Of a stretch of DNA of 9,209 nucleotides, positions 1 to 5,729 are shown piece by piece. Under the pieces are notes generated by a model. That model searched no databases. It worked only from the letters and a program-made list of their open reading frames with translations, and was not told where the DNA came from. Positions within the stretch are counted from its first letter, which is position 1, and every line of letters begins with the position of its first letter. The DNA is taken from NCBI GenBank assembly GCA_018662075.1, contig JABJGX010000049.1:1-9209 (forward strand), in the 5' to 3' direction. The position numbers and the translations under genes were made by a program. This stretch comes from Candidatus Peregrinibacteria bacterium (GTDB taxonomy: Bacteria; Patescibacteriota; Gracilibacteria; Peribacterales; Peribacteraceae).

Positions 1-674
1 GTGTCGAATTTGAAGACACAGATCGGGAGGTTTTGATCCATGCAGAGACTAAATGCTGCTTGGTCCATGACATTTAAATGTTGCGAGATACAGTCTTGAT
101 ACGAGATCTCTTCATACTTTACTGCGTCGTCGTGCTTGTTTGGGTCTTTGTCGTAGACACCGTCTACATTTGTCGCTTTAAGAAGAACATCACACTGAAG
201 TTCTGATGCCCTGAGTGCAGCTGCTGAGTCTGTGGTGAAGTATGGGTTTCCTGTTCCTCCTGCACAGATAATAACTCTCCCCTTCTCCAAGTGCCTCATT
301 GCACGACGTCTAATGTATGGCTCTGCAAGCTGTGGAACATTGATTGCGCTACATACTCGTGTGTCTTGGCCGATTGATTCTAGTGCTGACTGTAACCCAA
401 CTGCATTCATGATTGTTGCAAGCATTCCGATAGCATCGCTCGACGTTCGTTCTATTCCGCTGTCTTGGGTGTCTCTGAACCGCCAGATGTTTCCTCCTCC
501 AACAACGACAACCACCTCTGCACCTGTATCTGCAACTTCTTTGATGCTTTTTGCAACTTCTGTAAGGCTATCGTGATTTAAACCAAAGCCGCCTTCCCGA
601 GCAAAGAGCTCTCCTGAAAGCTTCACCATGAATCTTTTATTTTTCATCCACGAAATTGTACCGTATTTTGCCAT
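1..674 (-). CDS. pyrH: UMP kinase (uridylate kinase), C-terminus cut by window edge
   Basis: Phosphorylates UMP to UDP with ATP in pyrimidine nucleotide synthesis, in the cytoplasm. It belongs to the bacterial hexameric, amino-acid-kinase-fold family, unrelated to eukaryotic UMP-CMP kinases. 224 residues are visible. Seen: KLSGE (18-22, phosphate binding), VGGGN followed by WR (58-65), GMLATIMNA (83-91), AGGTGNPYFTTDSAA (138-152) and LKATNVDGVYDKDP (165-178), all in family order. The sequence stops at LPICVFKFD, matching the point about 18-20 residues before the end of typical PyrH (about 240 aa), so only the tail is missing. The ATG at 672-674 is the first in frame. Met10 (645-647) or Met16 would give a more usual N-terminus, and no Shine-Dalgarno precedes any of them, so the start is uncertain. 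It diverges from the tRNA gene. Confidence 0.96.
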   Translation of the reverse strand, partial: MAKYGTISWMKNKRFMVKLSGELFAREGGFGLNHDSLTEVAKSIKEVADTGAEVVVVVGGGNIWRFRDTQDSGIERTSSDAIGMLATIMNAVGLQSALESIGQDTRVCSAINVPQLAEPYIRRRAMRHLEKGRVIICAGGTGNPYFTTDSAAALRASELQCDVLLKATNVDGVYDKDPNKHDDAVKYEEISYQDCISQHLNVMDQAAFSLCMDQNLPICVFKFD

Positions 675-705
675 TTACGCAAGGGTTCGTTTGGTACTAG
701 AATTG

Positions 706-714
706 TGTTATAAT
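706..714 (+). promoter_or_regulatory. Extended -10 promoter of the tRNA-Arg gene
   Basis: TGTTATAAT is a perfect consensus -10 (TATAAT, 709-714) with the TG extension (706-707). No good -35 lies at the expected distance (686-691 reads TTCGTT), as is usual for extended -10 promoters. Transcription would start near 721, about 20 bases before the mature tRNA 5' end. Confidence 0.6.
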
Positions 715-739
715 AAGGGAAATATACAAATATCCAGAA
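710..739 (-). promoter_or_regulatory. Candidate pyrH promoter
   Basis: On the minus strand TTCTGG (734-739) and TATTAT (710-715) are separated by 18 bases. TATAAC (707-712) is an overlapping alternative -10. The -10 falls on the same bases as the tRNA promoter of the opposite strand. It would give a leader of roughly 25-35 bases before the ATG at 674. The -35 match is only moderate, so this rests mainly on position. Confidence 0.3.
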
Positions 740-740
740 T

Positions 741-817
741 GCCCTGATAGCTCAGCTGGATAGAGCAACAGCCTTCTAAGCTGTAGGTCGCTGGTTCGAG
801 TCCAGCTCAGGGTACCA
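741..817 (+). tRNA. tRNA-Arg, anticodon UCU (reads AGA/AGG)
   Basis: A full cloverleaf can be folded: acceptor 741-747 with 807-813, D stem 750-753 with 763-766, anticodon stem 768-772 with 780-784, loop CTTCTAA (773-779) with anticodon TCT at 775-777, T stem 790-794 with 802-806 and T loop TTCGAGT. The discriminator is A814 and CCA (815-817) is encoded. A at position 20 of the D loop (760), C35 and U36 agree with known bacterial arginine identity elements. The first acceptor pair is G1-U72, a wobble, while the other six are Watson-Crick. No intron. No terminator hairpin is evident before the convergent dehydrogenase gene, which ends 45 bases away. Confidence 0.97.
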
Positions 818-862
818 TTCGTCATTACATTCCTCATGGCAAGCCAAAAGGTTCGAGCTTGT

Positions 863-1615
863 TTACTTTTTCACGACCCTCATTGCACTTGCCTGAGCAG
901 TTGGCATAACGAGCATGTATTCGACGTTCATACGAGCGGGGCTCTGTAGGCAGAACAGAACTGAGTTTGCGATGTCTTCTGGAGTTAGTGGTTCATACCC
1001 CTGATACGTTGCTTTTGCTTTTTCCACATCGCCTTTGAACCGAACATCTGAGAATGCAGTTTCAACAGCACCTGGGGCAATGTCTGTCACGCGAACTCCT
1101 GTACCGGCCAAGTCTATACGGAGCGATTTACTGACCATTTTGACAAAGGCTTTACTTGCACTGTACACAGACCCACCTTCGTATGCCTCTACTCCAGCAA
1201 TAGAACTGATGTTTACGATGTGTCCTTTATTTTTAATAATAAAAGGGACTGCCTGGTGTGCGACTTTGAGAAATCCTGTGATATTGGTATCTATCATTTT
1301 TTGAAAGTCTTCCCATTTATAATCTTCAAAACTCGCCTTCTCCTGAGCAAGGCCTGCATTGTTAATCAGCGACGTAATCTCTTTATCCTCTAGGTCGGCA
1401 AAAACAGCTTCAACTTGCTTGTGATCTGTGACATCCATTGCTTTCACAATAACTTCGACAGAGTACTGTGCTTCGAGCTCTTCCTTTAGCGCATTGAGCT
1501 TCTCTTCACGTCTAGCAGTAAGTACGAGATTCATCCCCTGCTCTGCGCATTTACGTGCACACGACTCCCCTATTCCACTACTTGCGCCTGTAATAAATAC
1601 GTATCCAGTACTCAT
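863..1615 (-). CDS. NADP-dependent short-chain dehydrogenase, YdfG-like 3-hydroxy acid dehydrogenase type
   Basis: A 250-residue classical short-chain dehydrogenase/reductase of full family length, predicted soluble and cytoplasmic. Seen: cofactor motif TGASSGIG (9-16), basic ARR at 34-36 after the second strand favouring NADP(H), NNAG (85-88), and the catalytic tetrad Asn111, Ser138, Tyr151, Lys155 (YSASK). The C-terminal half, with VRVTDIAPG, FSDVRFKGD and LTPEDIA, closely follows Escherichia coli YdfG, which oxidises L-allo-threonine and serine and reduces malonic semialdehyde. This subfamily is therefore the best guess, but the substrate cannot be read from the sequence. The ATG at 1613-1615 gives the standard start just before the first beta strand. 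No Shine-Dalgarno precedes it. The gene lies 42 bases downstream of the large surface-protein gene on the same strand and may be read through from it or use its own promoter. Confidence 0.93.
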   Translation of the reverse strand: MSTGYVFITGASSGIGESCARKCAEQGMNLVLTARREEKLNALKEELEAQYSVEVIVKAMDVTDHKQVEAVFADLEDKEITSLINNAGLAQEKASFEDYKWEDFQKMIDTNITGFLKVAHQAVPFIIKNKGHIVNISSIAGVEAYEGGSVYSASKAFVKMVSKSLRIDLAGTGVRVTDIAPGAVETAFSDVRFKGDVEKAKATYQGYEPLTPEDIANSVLFCLQSPARMNVEYMLVMPTAQASAMRVVKK

Positions 1616-1626
1616 AAAGAGTATTG

Positions 1627-1655
1627 AGTATGCAAGAACACTGTAGATTTTACAA
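1627..1655 (-). promoter_or_regulatory. Weak candidate promoter for the dehydrogenase gene
   Basis: On the minus strand TTGTAA (1650-1655) and CATACT (1627-1632) are spaced 17 bases apart, each matching four of six consensus bases. The start point would fall about 5 bases before the ATG, giving a nearly leaderless message. It lies in the 42-base gap after the surface-protein stop codon. Confidence 0.25.
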
Positions 1656-1657
1656 TC

Positions 1658-4600
1658 CTATACTTTCTTTCGCTTTCGCCTCATCCACCCAAGCCCTCCT
1701 GCGATTCCAGTAATTACCACTCCGACCATTCCAGGTCCTGTTTCACCTGCTGGTGCATTTCGCACAATTGTAGGTGTTACTTGTGCATATGGGTAATATC
1801 CGTAGCCGTACTGTGTTGGAGCCTGAGGAAGTGGTTGCTGAGTAGGCTGTGGAATAGGAAGGGAATCAGGTGCATTCGGAGCAGATGGTTTTACTACCTC
1901 TACAACGCCTGCATGCTTCTTCTTCATCTCATTAATCTCTTTACAGAGCTCTCCGTAAATCACCTGCCCTGGCTGCATGCTGTTGTAGATATCTTGTGCT
2001 AGTTGAATGTTTTTAACGATTGGAATCTTCTGACGTACTGCAGCACTTCGGATTGCATCTGCCTTGTGCGATTTTCCTTTCATTACAAGTCTTGAACAAG
2101 GATTATTCCCTTGTACAAACTTCAGAGCATTTGCATAGTCCGTTGGGTTTACGACAACAACATCTGCATCTAGTACAAGAGTGTTCACCGACGCAACAAG
2201 AGGATTAACCACCTGCTGGCATGTTCCGTCTACAAATTCTGTCCCATCTTCGCATTCTACTACAGCAATAGCGATTTCCGAGTTCTGGCAATACCGAGTA
2301 CAACCATCATCTGGGTTCAGGTTACCATCGTCACACTGCTCCCCTGCTTCAACGATTCTATTTCCGCAGACAATTCGTTTCATTGTGCTCTTACACAAAG
2401 AGGTGCATTGCAATCCCCCATCACACTCTTCGCCACTATCTTGAACACCATCACCACAACGAGGTAACTGACAGTTCGTTCTACATGAGTCTGAATAGAT
2501 GTCAGAATTTCTACTTCCACTATCGCATCGTTCGTTTCCTTCAATAATTCCGTTACCACACTGAGCGGAAGGATTGCTTGGTGCTGATGGTTTTAGTGGC
2601 TCTTCATCCTTTTTCTCTTCTGCAATTGGGTCCTTCACAGGGCTTGCTGGTTTTGGATTAGACGTAGATGTGGATGGAATTATATTTGAAGTTATACTCT
2701 TGCATGAATTAGAACACGAAGTGCTCTTTGCACCATGGTAATCACAGGTATTTCCCGTGCCACACTCTGTATCTAACCGACAGATCTTTGAAGAGTCGTT
2801 ACTACAGATGCTCCCATTGTCACAATCCTCATCGTCAGCGGTGCCATCCCTATTATCGGCGCCACGACTCTGAACATTTCCATCACCACAGAATTCTGTC
2901 TTACAGGTATCGCTACATCCGTCGCCAGACTCTGCGCTTGGAGTTCCACCCCCACTTTTACATGTGTCTGCAGATGTCTTATCTGTCCAGAATGACCCAT
3001 CAAATGTACCTCCATTACAGACGCCTCCTGCATCACACTCTTCACCAGACTCCACCGTCCCATTTCCACAGATGGGAGAAGTAGACTGAGATGGTGATGA
3101 TGCCCCTCCTCCTGATCCACATACTGGCAAGAATGTTCTTTGGCAACCACCAGAGTACGTCCCTTGAGCACTTACTGTTGGTGCTGTACAGGTTGTACCA
3201 CACGTTGCTACTTCATATGTGGTAACTCCGTTTGAAGTACCAAGAGCAGTCGGTTCACAATCTTCCCCAGTGTGAGGGCTAATAACTCCATCACCACAGA
3301 ACAGGGTCTTACAAGAGTATGAGCATGTTCCCATTCCATTGAAACGAGTTCCCTCATCGCACTCTTCATCTTTATCGTAGTCTACGATACCATTTCCGCA
3401 TCCATCTGGTGGCTCCTCCCTTGTATGGTACGATGCATTTCCTGATGCAGAGGAAAGATTTCCTCCTCCACCTCCACCTGCAGAGCGTAGCAAACAGTTC
3501 GATAGACAACTTAAAGAGTTTGGCGGTTCACATTGCTCTTCGCCCTCGATAACAGAGTCTCCACATACAGCGAACTGACAGTCATTTGGACAAGAGTCAT
3601 CATTGTTACTATTTCCATCATCACACTCCTCACCCGTATTGATGACTCCATCCTGACATTCACCCAAGAACAACCAATTCGTATTATTCCCACTATCGAC
3701 GCACCCCGCAGTACACGCAAGCGTTGCTCCACTGAATGCATTGTTATCTTTTACATTAAGGTACTCTAAGAGCGTAGCACCTGAACTTTCTGTTATAAGT
3801 AATGCTCTACTTCCTGTATGTGATACACGGAGTGAGATAAATTCACTCACAGCACCTTGCAATGTCAGAGCACCAGAGACTGTTTGTTGAGTGTTTGATT
3901 CAAATGTAATAGTTTTTTCTACTGTCGTTGTTGCAGCGAGCTGGTTAAAGGCTGTTGACCCTCGAATAGTCTGCGCGGATGCTCCATCCAATGTCACTGT
4001 TCCGCTATTTGTTCGTAGTTCTCCATAGATGTTTGCGTCTCCTGTAACATTAATTGCATAACTCCCACTCATATCCAGTACTGACCCATAAATTCCAAGG
4101 TCTCCATTGATATCTAGGTTTGATCCCAATATGTATGTTCCAGAACCTGACGCTTTAGCACCAGTTGCAAGAGTCGCTAGTTCACTGCCAGACATAATTC
4201 TATTGTAGATTCTAAAGTTATCAATAGTTCCAATGAATGGACCTGTGCCGTTGTCATCTGCTCCAATAATAAAGTTCTGTGTTGTAGTATACGTTGCAGA
4301 ACCTACCGACATAGAGCCTGCTTTTGAAGCGACATCTATTGCACCATCAAGGAAGATATTGCTTTCGTCGCTATCAAAGGGATTCCACGTCACGCCAAAG
4401 TGATGCCAGTTTGCATCTGTCACTGTTGATGTTGATGTAATGGTGTATGTATTCGAGCCGTCTGCCACTTCGAATAATAGGCTATCAGAGGCGTCATCAA
4501 TGTAGAGCTGATATCCAGCATTAGTAGAGCCTGATGCACTCTTTTTAGAAAAGATAACGTCTTCTGTTGTAGAAGACTTTCTCCTAAACCACCCTGTAAA

Positions 4601-5620
4601 TGTTTTTTTAATTGTATTTGAGATGTCATATGCATCCCCAAAGTCTACGAAGTCATCTGTTCCGTCAAACTCTAGAGCATGTGCATTGTAGAACGCTGTT
4701 GTCCCAGTATTTGTTGTTACCCATGCAGCTCCATTTGTCAGCGTACCTCCGGTGCCAGTATTAAATGTACTACCAGATGCATTAAGCCCTACTCCTTCAT
4801 CAAACCTAAAGTATGCTTCGAGACCATTATCAATATACAAGTTTCCAAGAGTTGTAGATTTTACATTCAAGATTTCTCCTGAGTCTACAGATGTTAGTGT
4901 CATGTCTCCGGTTAATGTCATCGAACCTGTGCCAGTGACAGCAACAGAACCAGAAGCAGTGATGTTTCCTGTACCCATAGTCAGTGTTCCACGAACGTCT
5001 AAGTCATGAGTATACAGGCTTCCACTTGCAACATGCGTAGTTGTATTAATAATAAGCAGTTCCTTGTTATTTCCAAGATGCAGGTCATCTCCACTGAGTG
5101 TGTAGACAGCTGTTACATCAGCATCGCTGGCTGTGCCATCTGCAGTATTAAGATTGGTAGTAGTAATTTGCAAATCTGTACTTCCAGTACGTAATAGCAG
5201 GCGATCTTTATAAATATCCATTCCTGTTACTGCATTTTGTAGTACGGAATCATTAAATTTACCAACAAGCATTCCATCTTCTGCTTCTCCATCAATAAAT
5301 ACTGACACAACATCATGAGCAGTAATTGTTAGTCCTGTAAACGAATATACTCCTGCAGACGTTGTTGTTGTCGTATCTGTCGCTGCTCCATTAACGTAAA
5401 TAGCGACTCCTGTACCTGCTCCAACTGCCGTTACCCCCTCATCCCAGTATACTTTTCCACTAAATGCAACATCAGAATATGCAAATGCTATGTCTGATGC
5501 AGATTTGAACTCTAGTCCAGTTGGGCGCAATGCAACTCTTGCTTGCGCGAAAAATAGGTAGACCATTGCATTCATTGCAATGAATGTTAGCGCCCGATAG
5601 CGAAGTGTCTTTTTATCCAT
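1658..5620 (-). CDS. Giant multidomain surface protein: LamG lectin fold, cysteine-rich repeats, FlhB-C-like domain, C-terminal anchor
   Basis: A complete 1320-residue exported protein of unknown specific role, probably an adhesin or surface structural protein. Order of parts: signal peptide (1-27, AQA before the cut); a small beta-sandwich-like segment (about 50-115) resembling carboxypeptidase-regulatory or Ig-like folds; a Thr/Ser/Gly-rich beta segment (to about 260); a LamG/concanavalin-A-like domain (266-485); a second beta-rich stalk ending in DSGNNTNWLF (641-651); nine DUF4215/Myxococcus-type cysteine repeats (654-1111) broken by a Gly linker (715-720) and a Ser/Pro/Lys-rich linker (975-1020); a two-Cys element (1123-1134); an FlhB-C-like domain (about 1142-1238); a Pro/Gln/Tyr-rich spacer (1244-1290); and GETGPG, a hydrophobic helix and RRKRKK at the end. 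Translation starts at the only sensible ATG, directly behind a consensus -10. It lies upstream of the dehydrogenase on the same strand and diverges from pyk. Confidence 0.93.
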   Translation of the reverse strand: MDKKTLRYRALTFIAMNAMVYLFFAQARVALRPTGLEFKSASDIAFAYSDVAFSGKVYWDEGVTAVGAGTGVAIYVNGAATDTTTTTSAGVYSFTGLTITAHDVVSVFIDGEAEDGMLVGKFNDSVLQNAVTGMDIYKDRLLLRTGSTDLQITTTNLNTADGTASDADVTAVYTLSGDDLHLGNNKELLIINTTTHVASGSLYTHDLDVRGTLTMGTGNITASGSVAVTGTGSMTLTGDMTLTSVDSGEILNVKSTTLGNLYIDNGLEAYFRFDEGVGLNASGSTFNTGTGGTLTNGAAWVTTNTGTTAFYNAHALEFDGTDDFVDFGDAYDISNTIKKTFTGWFRRKSSTTEDVIFSKKSASGSTNAGYQLYIDDASDSLLFEVADGSNTYTITSTSTVTDANWHHFGVTWNPFDSDESNIFLDGAIDVASKAGSMSVGSATYTTTQNFIIGADDNGTGPFIGTIDNFRIYNRIMSGSELATLATGAKASGSGTYILGSNLDINGDLGIYGSVLDMSGSYAINVTGDANIYGELRTNSGTVTLDGASAQTIRGSTAFNQLAATTTVEKTITFESNTQQTVSGALTLQGAVSEFISLRVSHTGSRALLITESSGATLLEYLNVKDNNAFSGATLACTAGCVDSGNNTNWLFLGECQDGVINTGEECDDGNSNNDDSCPNDCQFAVCGDSVIEGEEQCEPPNSLSCLSNCLLRSAGGGGGGNLSSASGNASYHTREEPPDGCGNGIVDYDKDEECDEGTRFNGMGTCSYSCKTLFCGDGVISPHTGEDCEPTALGTSNGVTTYEVATCGTTCTAPTVSAQGTYSGGCQRTFLPVCGSGGGASSPSQSTSPICGNGTVESGEECDAGGVCNGGTFDGSFWTDKTSADTCKSGGGTPSAESGDGCSDTCKTEFCGDGNVQSRGADNRDGTADDEDCDNGSICSNDSSKICRLDTECGTGNTCDYHGAKSTSCSNSCKSITSNIIPSTSTSNPKPASPVKDPIAEEKKDEEPLKPSAPSNPSAQCGNGIIEGNERCDSGSRNSDIYSDSCRTNCQLPRCGDGVQDSGEECDGGLQCTSLCKSTMKRIVCGNRIVEAGEQCDDGNLNPDDGCTRYCQNSEIAIAVVECEDGTEFVDGTCQQVVNPLVASVNTLVLDADVVVVNPTDYANALKFVQGNNPCSRLVMKGKSHKADAIRSAAVRQKIPIVKNIQLAQDIYNSMQPGQVIYGELCKEINEMKKKHAGVVEVVKPSAPNAPDSLPIPQPTQQPLPQAPTQYGYGYYPYAQVTPTIVRNAPAGETGPGMVGVVITGIAGGLGWMRRKRKKV
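1682..1732 (-). other. C-terminal membrane anchor / sorting-like tail of the giant surface protein
   Basis: Residues 1292-1320 form a three-part tail: GETGPG, a hydrophobic helix from Met1298 to Met1313, then RRKRKK. The layout resembles LPXTG and other C-terminal sorting signals, but no LPXTG is present and no sortase-like gene lies in the window. The basic end predicts that the tail faces the cytoplasm and everything before it faces outside. Confidence 0.7.
1907..2197 (-). other. FlhB/YscU C-terminal (self-cleaving) domain-like region within the surface protein
   Basis: Residues about 1142-1238. DVVVVNPTDYANALKF matches the FlhB strand around its cleavage site (pattern DVIVTNPTHYxVALxY). 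It is followed in the same order and spacing by LVMKGKSHKADAIR (FlhB: VVAKGxxxxALRIR), KIPIVKNIQLAQDIYNSM (FlhB: xVPxxExPPLARALYRxx) and PGQVIYGELCKEINEM (FlhB: IGQxIPxxLYxAVAEV). In FlhB, EscU and YscU the chain cleaves itself between Asn and Pro of NPTH by Asn cyclisation. Here the Asn-Pro-Thr is kept (1158-1160; bases 2141-2149) and His is replaced by Asp1161. Cys1175 and Cys1226 are extra cysteines. No FlhB membrane domain is present. The assignment is by recalled alignment, but the ordered match over about 85 residues is strong. Confidence 0.8.
2288..3661 (-). repeat. Nine DUF4215/Myxococcus-type cysteine-rich repeats in the giant surface protein
   Basis: Repeats begin at Cys654, 686, 741, 775, 851, 911, 1021, 1055 and 1085. 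Each shows a version of CGxGxxExGEECDxG...C...C. The first (654-681) and last (1085-1111) are canonical with ECDDGN or QCDDGN. The middle ones are enlarged, notably 851-906 and 911-973, the latter with extra cysteines and a DNRDGTADDEDCD stretch. Four cysteines per canonical unit predict two disulfides each. The acidic DDGN turn could bind calcium, which is inference. Confidence 0.88.
4166..4825 (-). other. LamG / concanavalin-A-like lectin domain in the giant surface protein
   Basis: Residues 266-485 show the LamG-like (Laminin_G_3) signature: LEAYFRFDEG at the start, ALEFDGTDDFVDFGD (315-329), FTGWFRRKSS (341-350), the NWHHFGVTWN strand (404-413), IFLDGA (422-427), FIIGADDNG (450-458) and FIGTIDNFRIYNRIMS (462-477) at the end. 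In bacteria this fold usually binds glycans or acts as a structural adhesin module. No catalytic residues of a glycosidase are recognisable. Confidence 0.85.
5540..5620 (-). other. Sec signal peptide of the giant surface protein
   Basis: The N-terminus MDKKTLRYR is basic, followed by a hydrophobic stretch (residues 10-24) and AQA at 25-27, a fitting signal peptidase I site. RVA (28-30) is a second option. This supports export of all domains that follow. Confidence 0.75.
5569..5586. repeat. Perfect 18-bp palindrome inside the signal-peptide coding region
   Basis: CATTCATTGCAATGAATG equals its own reverse complement. It covers codons for residues 12-18 (IAMNAMV) of the giant surface protein, 35-52 bases into the message. 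It could fold as a 7-bp stem with a TGCA loop, or be a binding site for a dimeric regulator. Part of the symmetry follows from two GCA-ATG codon pairs, so chance is not excluded. Confidence 0.5.
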
Positions 5621-5626
5621 GAATCA

Positions 5627-5632
5627 TATAAT
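5627..5632 (+). promoter_or_regulatory. Candidate -10 for pyk, overlapping the divergent -10
   Basis: TATAAT on the plus strand shares bases 5631-5632 with the minus-strand -10 of the surface gene. It would give a leader of about 90 bases before the favoured pyk start at 5730. There is no clear -35 and no TG extension, so this is tentative. TTGGCA at 5644-5649 is a good -35 look-alike, but no -10 lies at a suitable distance from it. Confidence 0.3.
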
Positions 5633-5639
5633 TATACCA
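5631..5639 (-). promoter_or_regulatory. Extended -10 promoter of the giant surface protein, nearly leaderless
   Basis: On the minus strand TGGTATAAT is a perfect TATAAT (5631-5636) with the TG extension. Only 10 bases separate it from the ATG at 5620, so transcription would start about 3-5 bases before the start codon. No Shine-Dalgarno fits in that space. No good -35 is present (AGGTCT at the 17-base distance). Confidence 0.6.
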
Positions 5640-5729
5640 TAATTTGGCACTTCAGACCTTTCCTAGGACTTGCAAATGTAAAGAATTATGCCCTTCGCAA
5701 ACAGCCTTAGAATGGGGTATGGTGTCAAT

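Noticed and set aside
793..857. GGTTCGAG of the tRNA T arm recurs at 850-857, possibly a tRNA attachment-site duplication
   Set aside because: Only eight bases are shared, there is no integrase or foreign segment between the copies, and the dehydrogenase gene next door looks native.
2728..3171. Open frames on both strands over the cysteine-rich part of the giant surface gene
   Set aside because: They lie inside the continuous 1320-residue frame, show no recognisable domain and are His/Arg-rich or Met/Val-rich shadow translations.
5638..5690. Inverted repeat CATAATT / AATTATG centred on the CCTAGG palindrome in the pyk-surface gene interval
   Set aside because: The arms are seven AT-rich bases 39 bases apart, which is expected by chance in such sequence; no regulator site can be claimed.
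5688..5729. Fourteen-residue N-terminal extension of pyruvate kinase
   Set aside because: It has no ribosome site and does not resemble the family, and the Met at 5730 gives the normal length; most likely untranslated leader.
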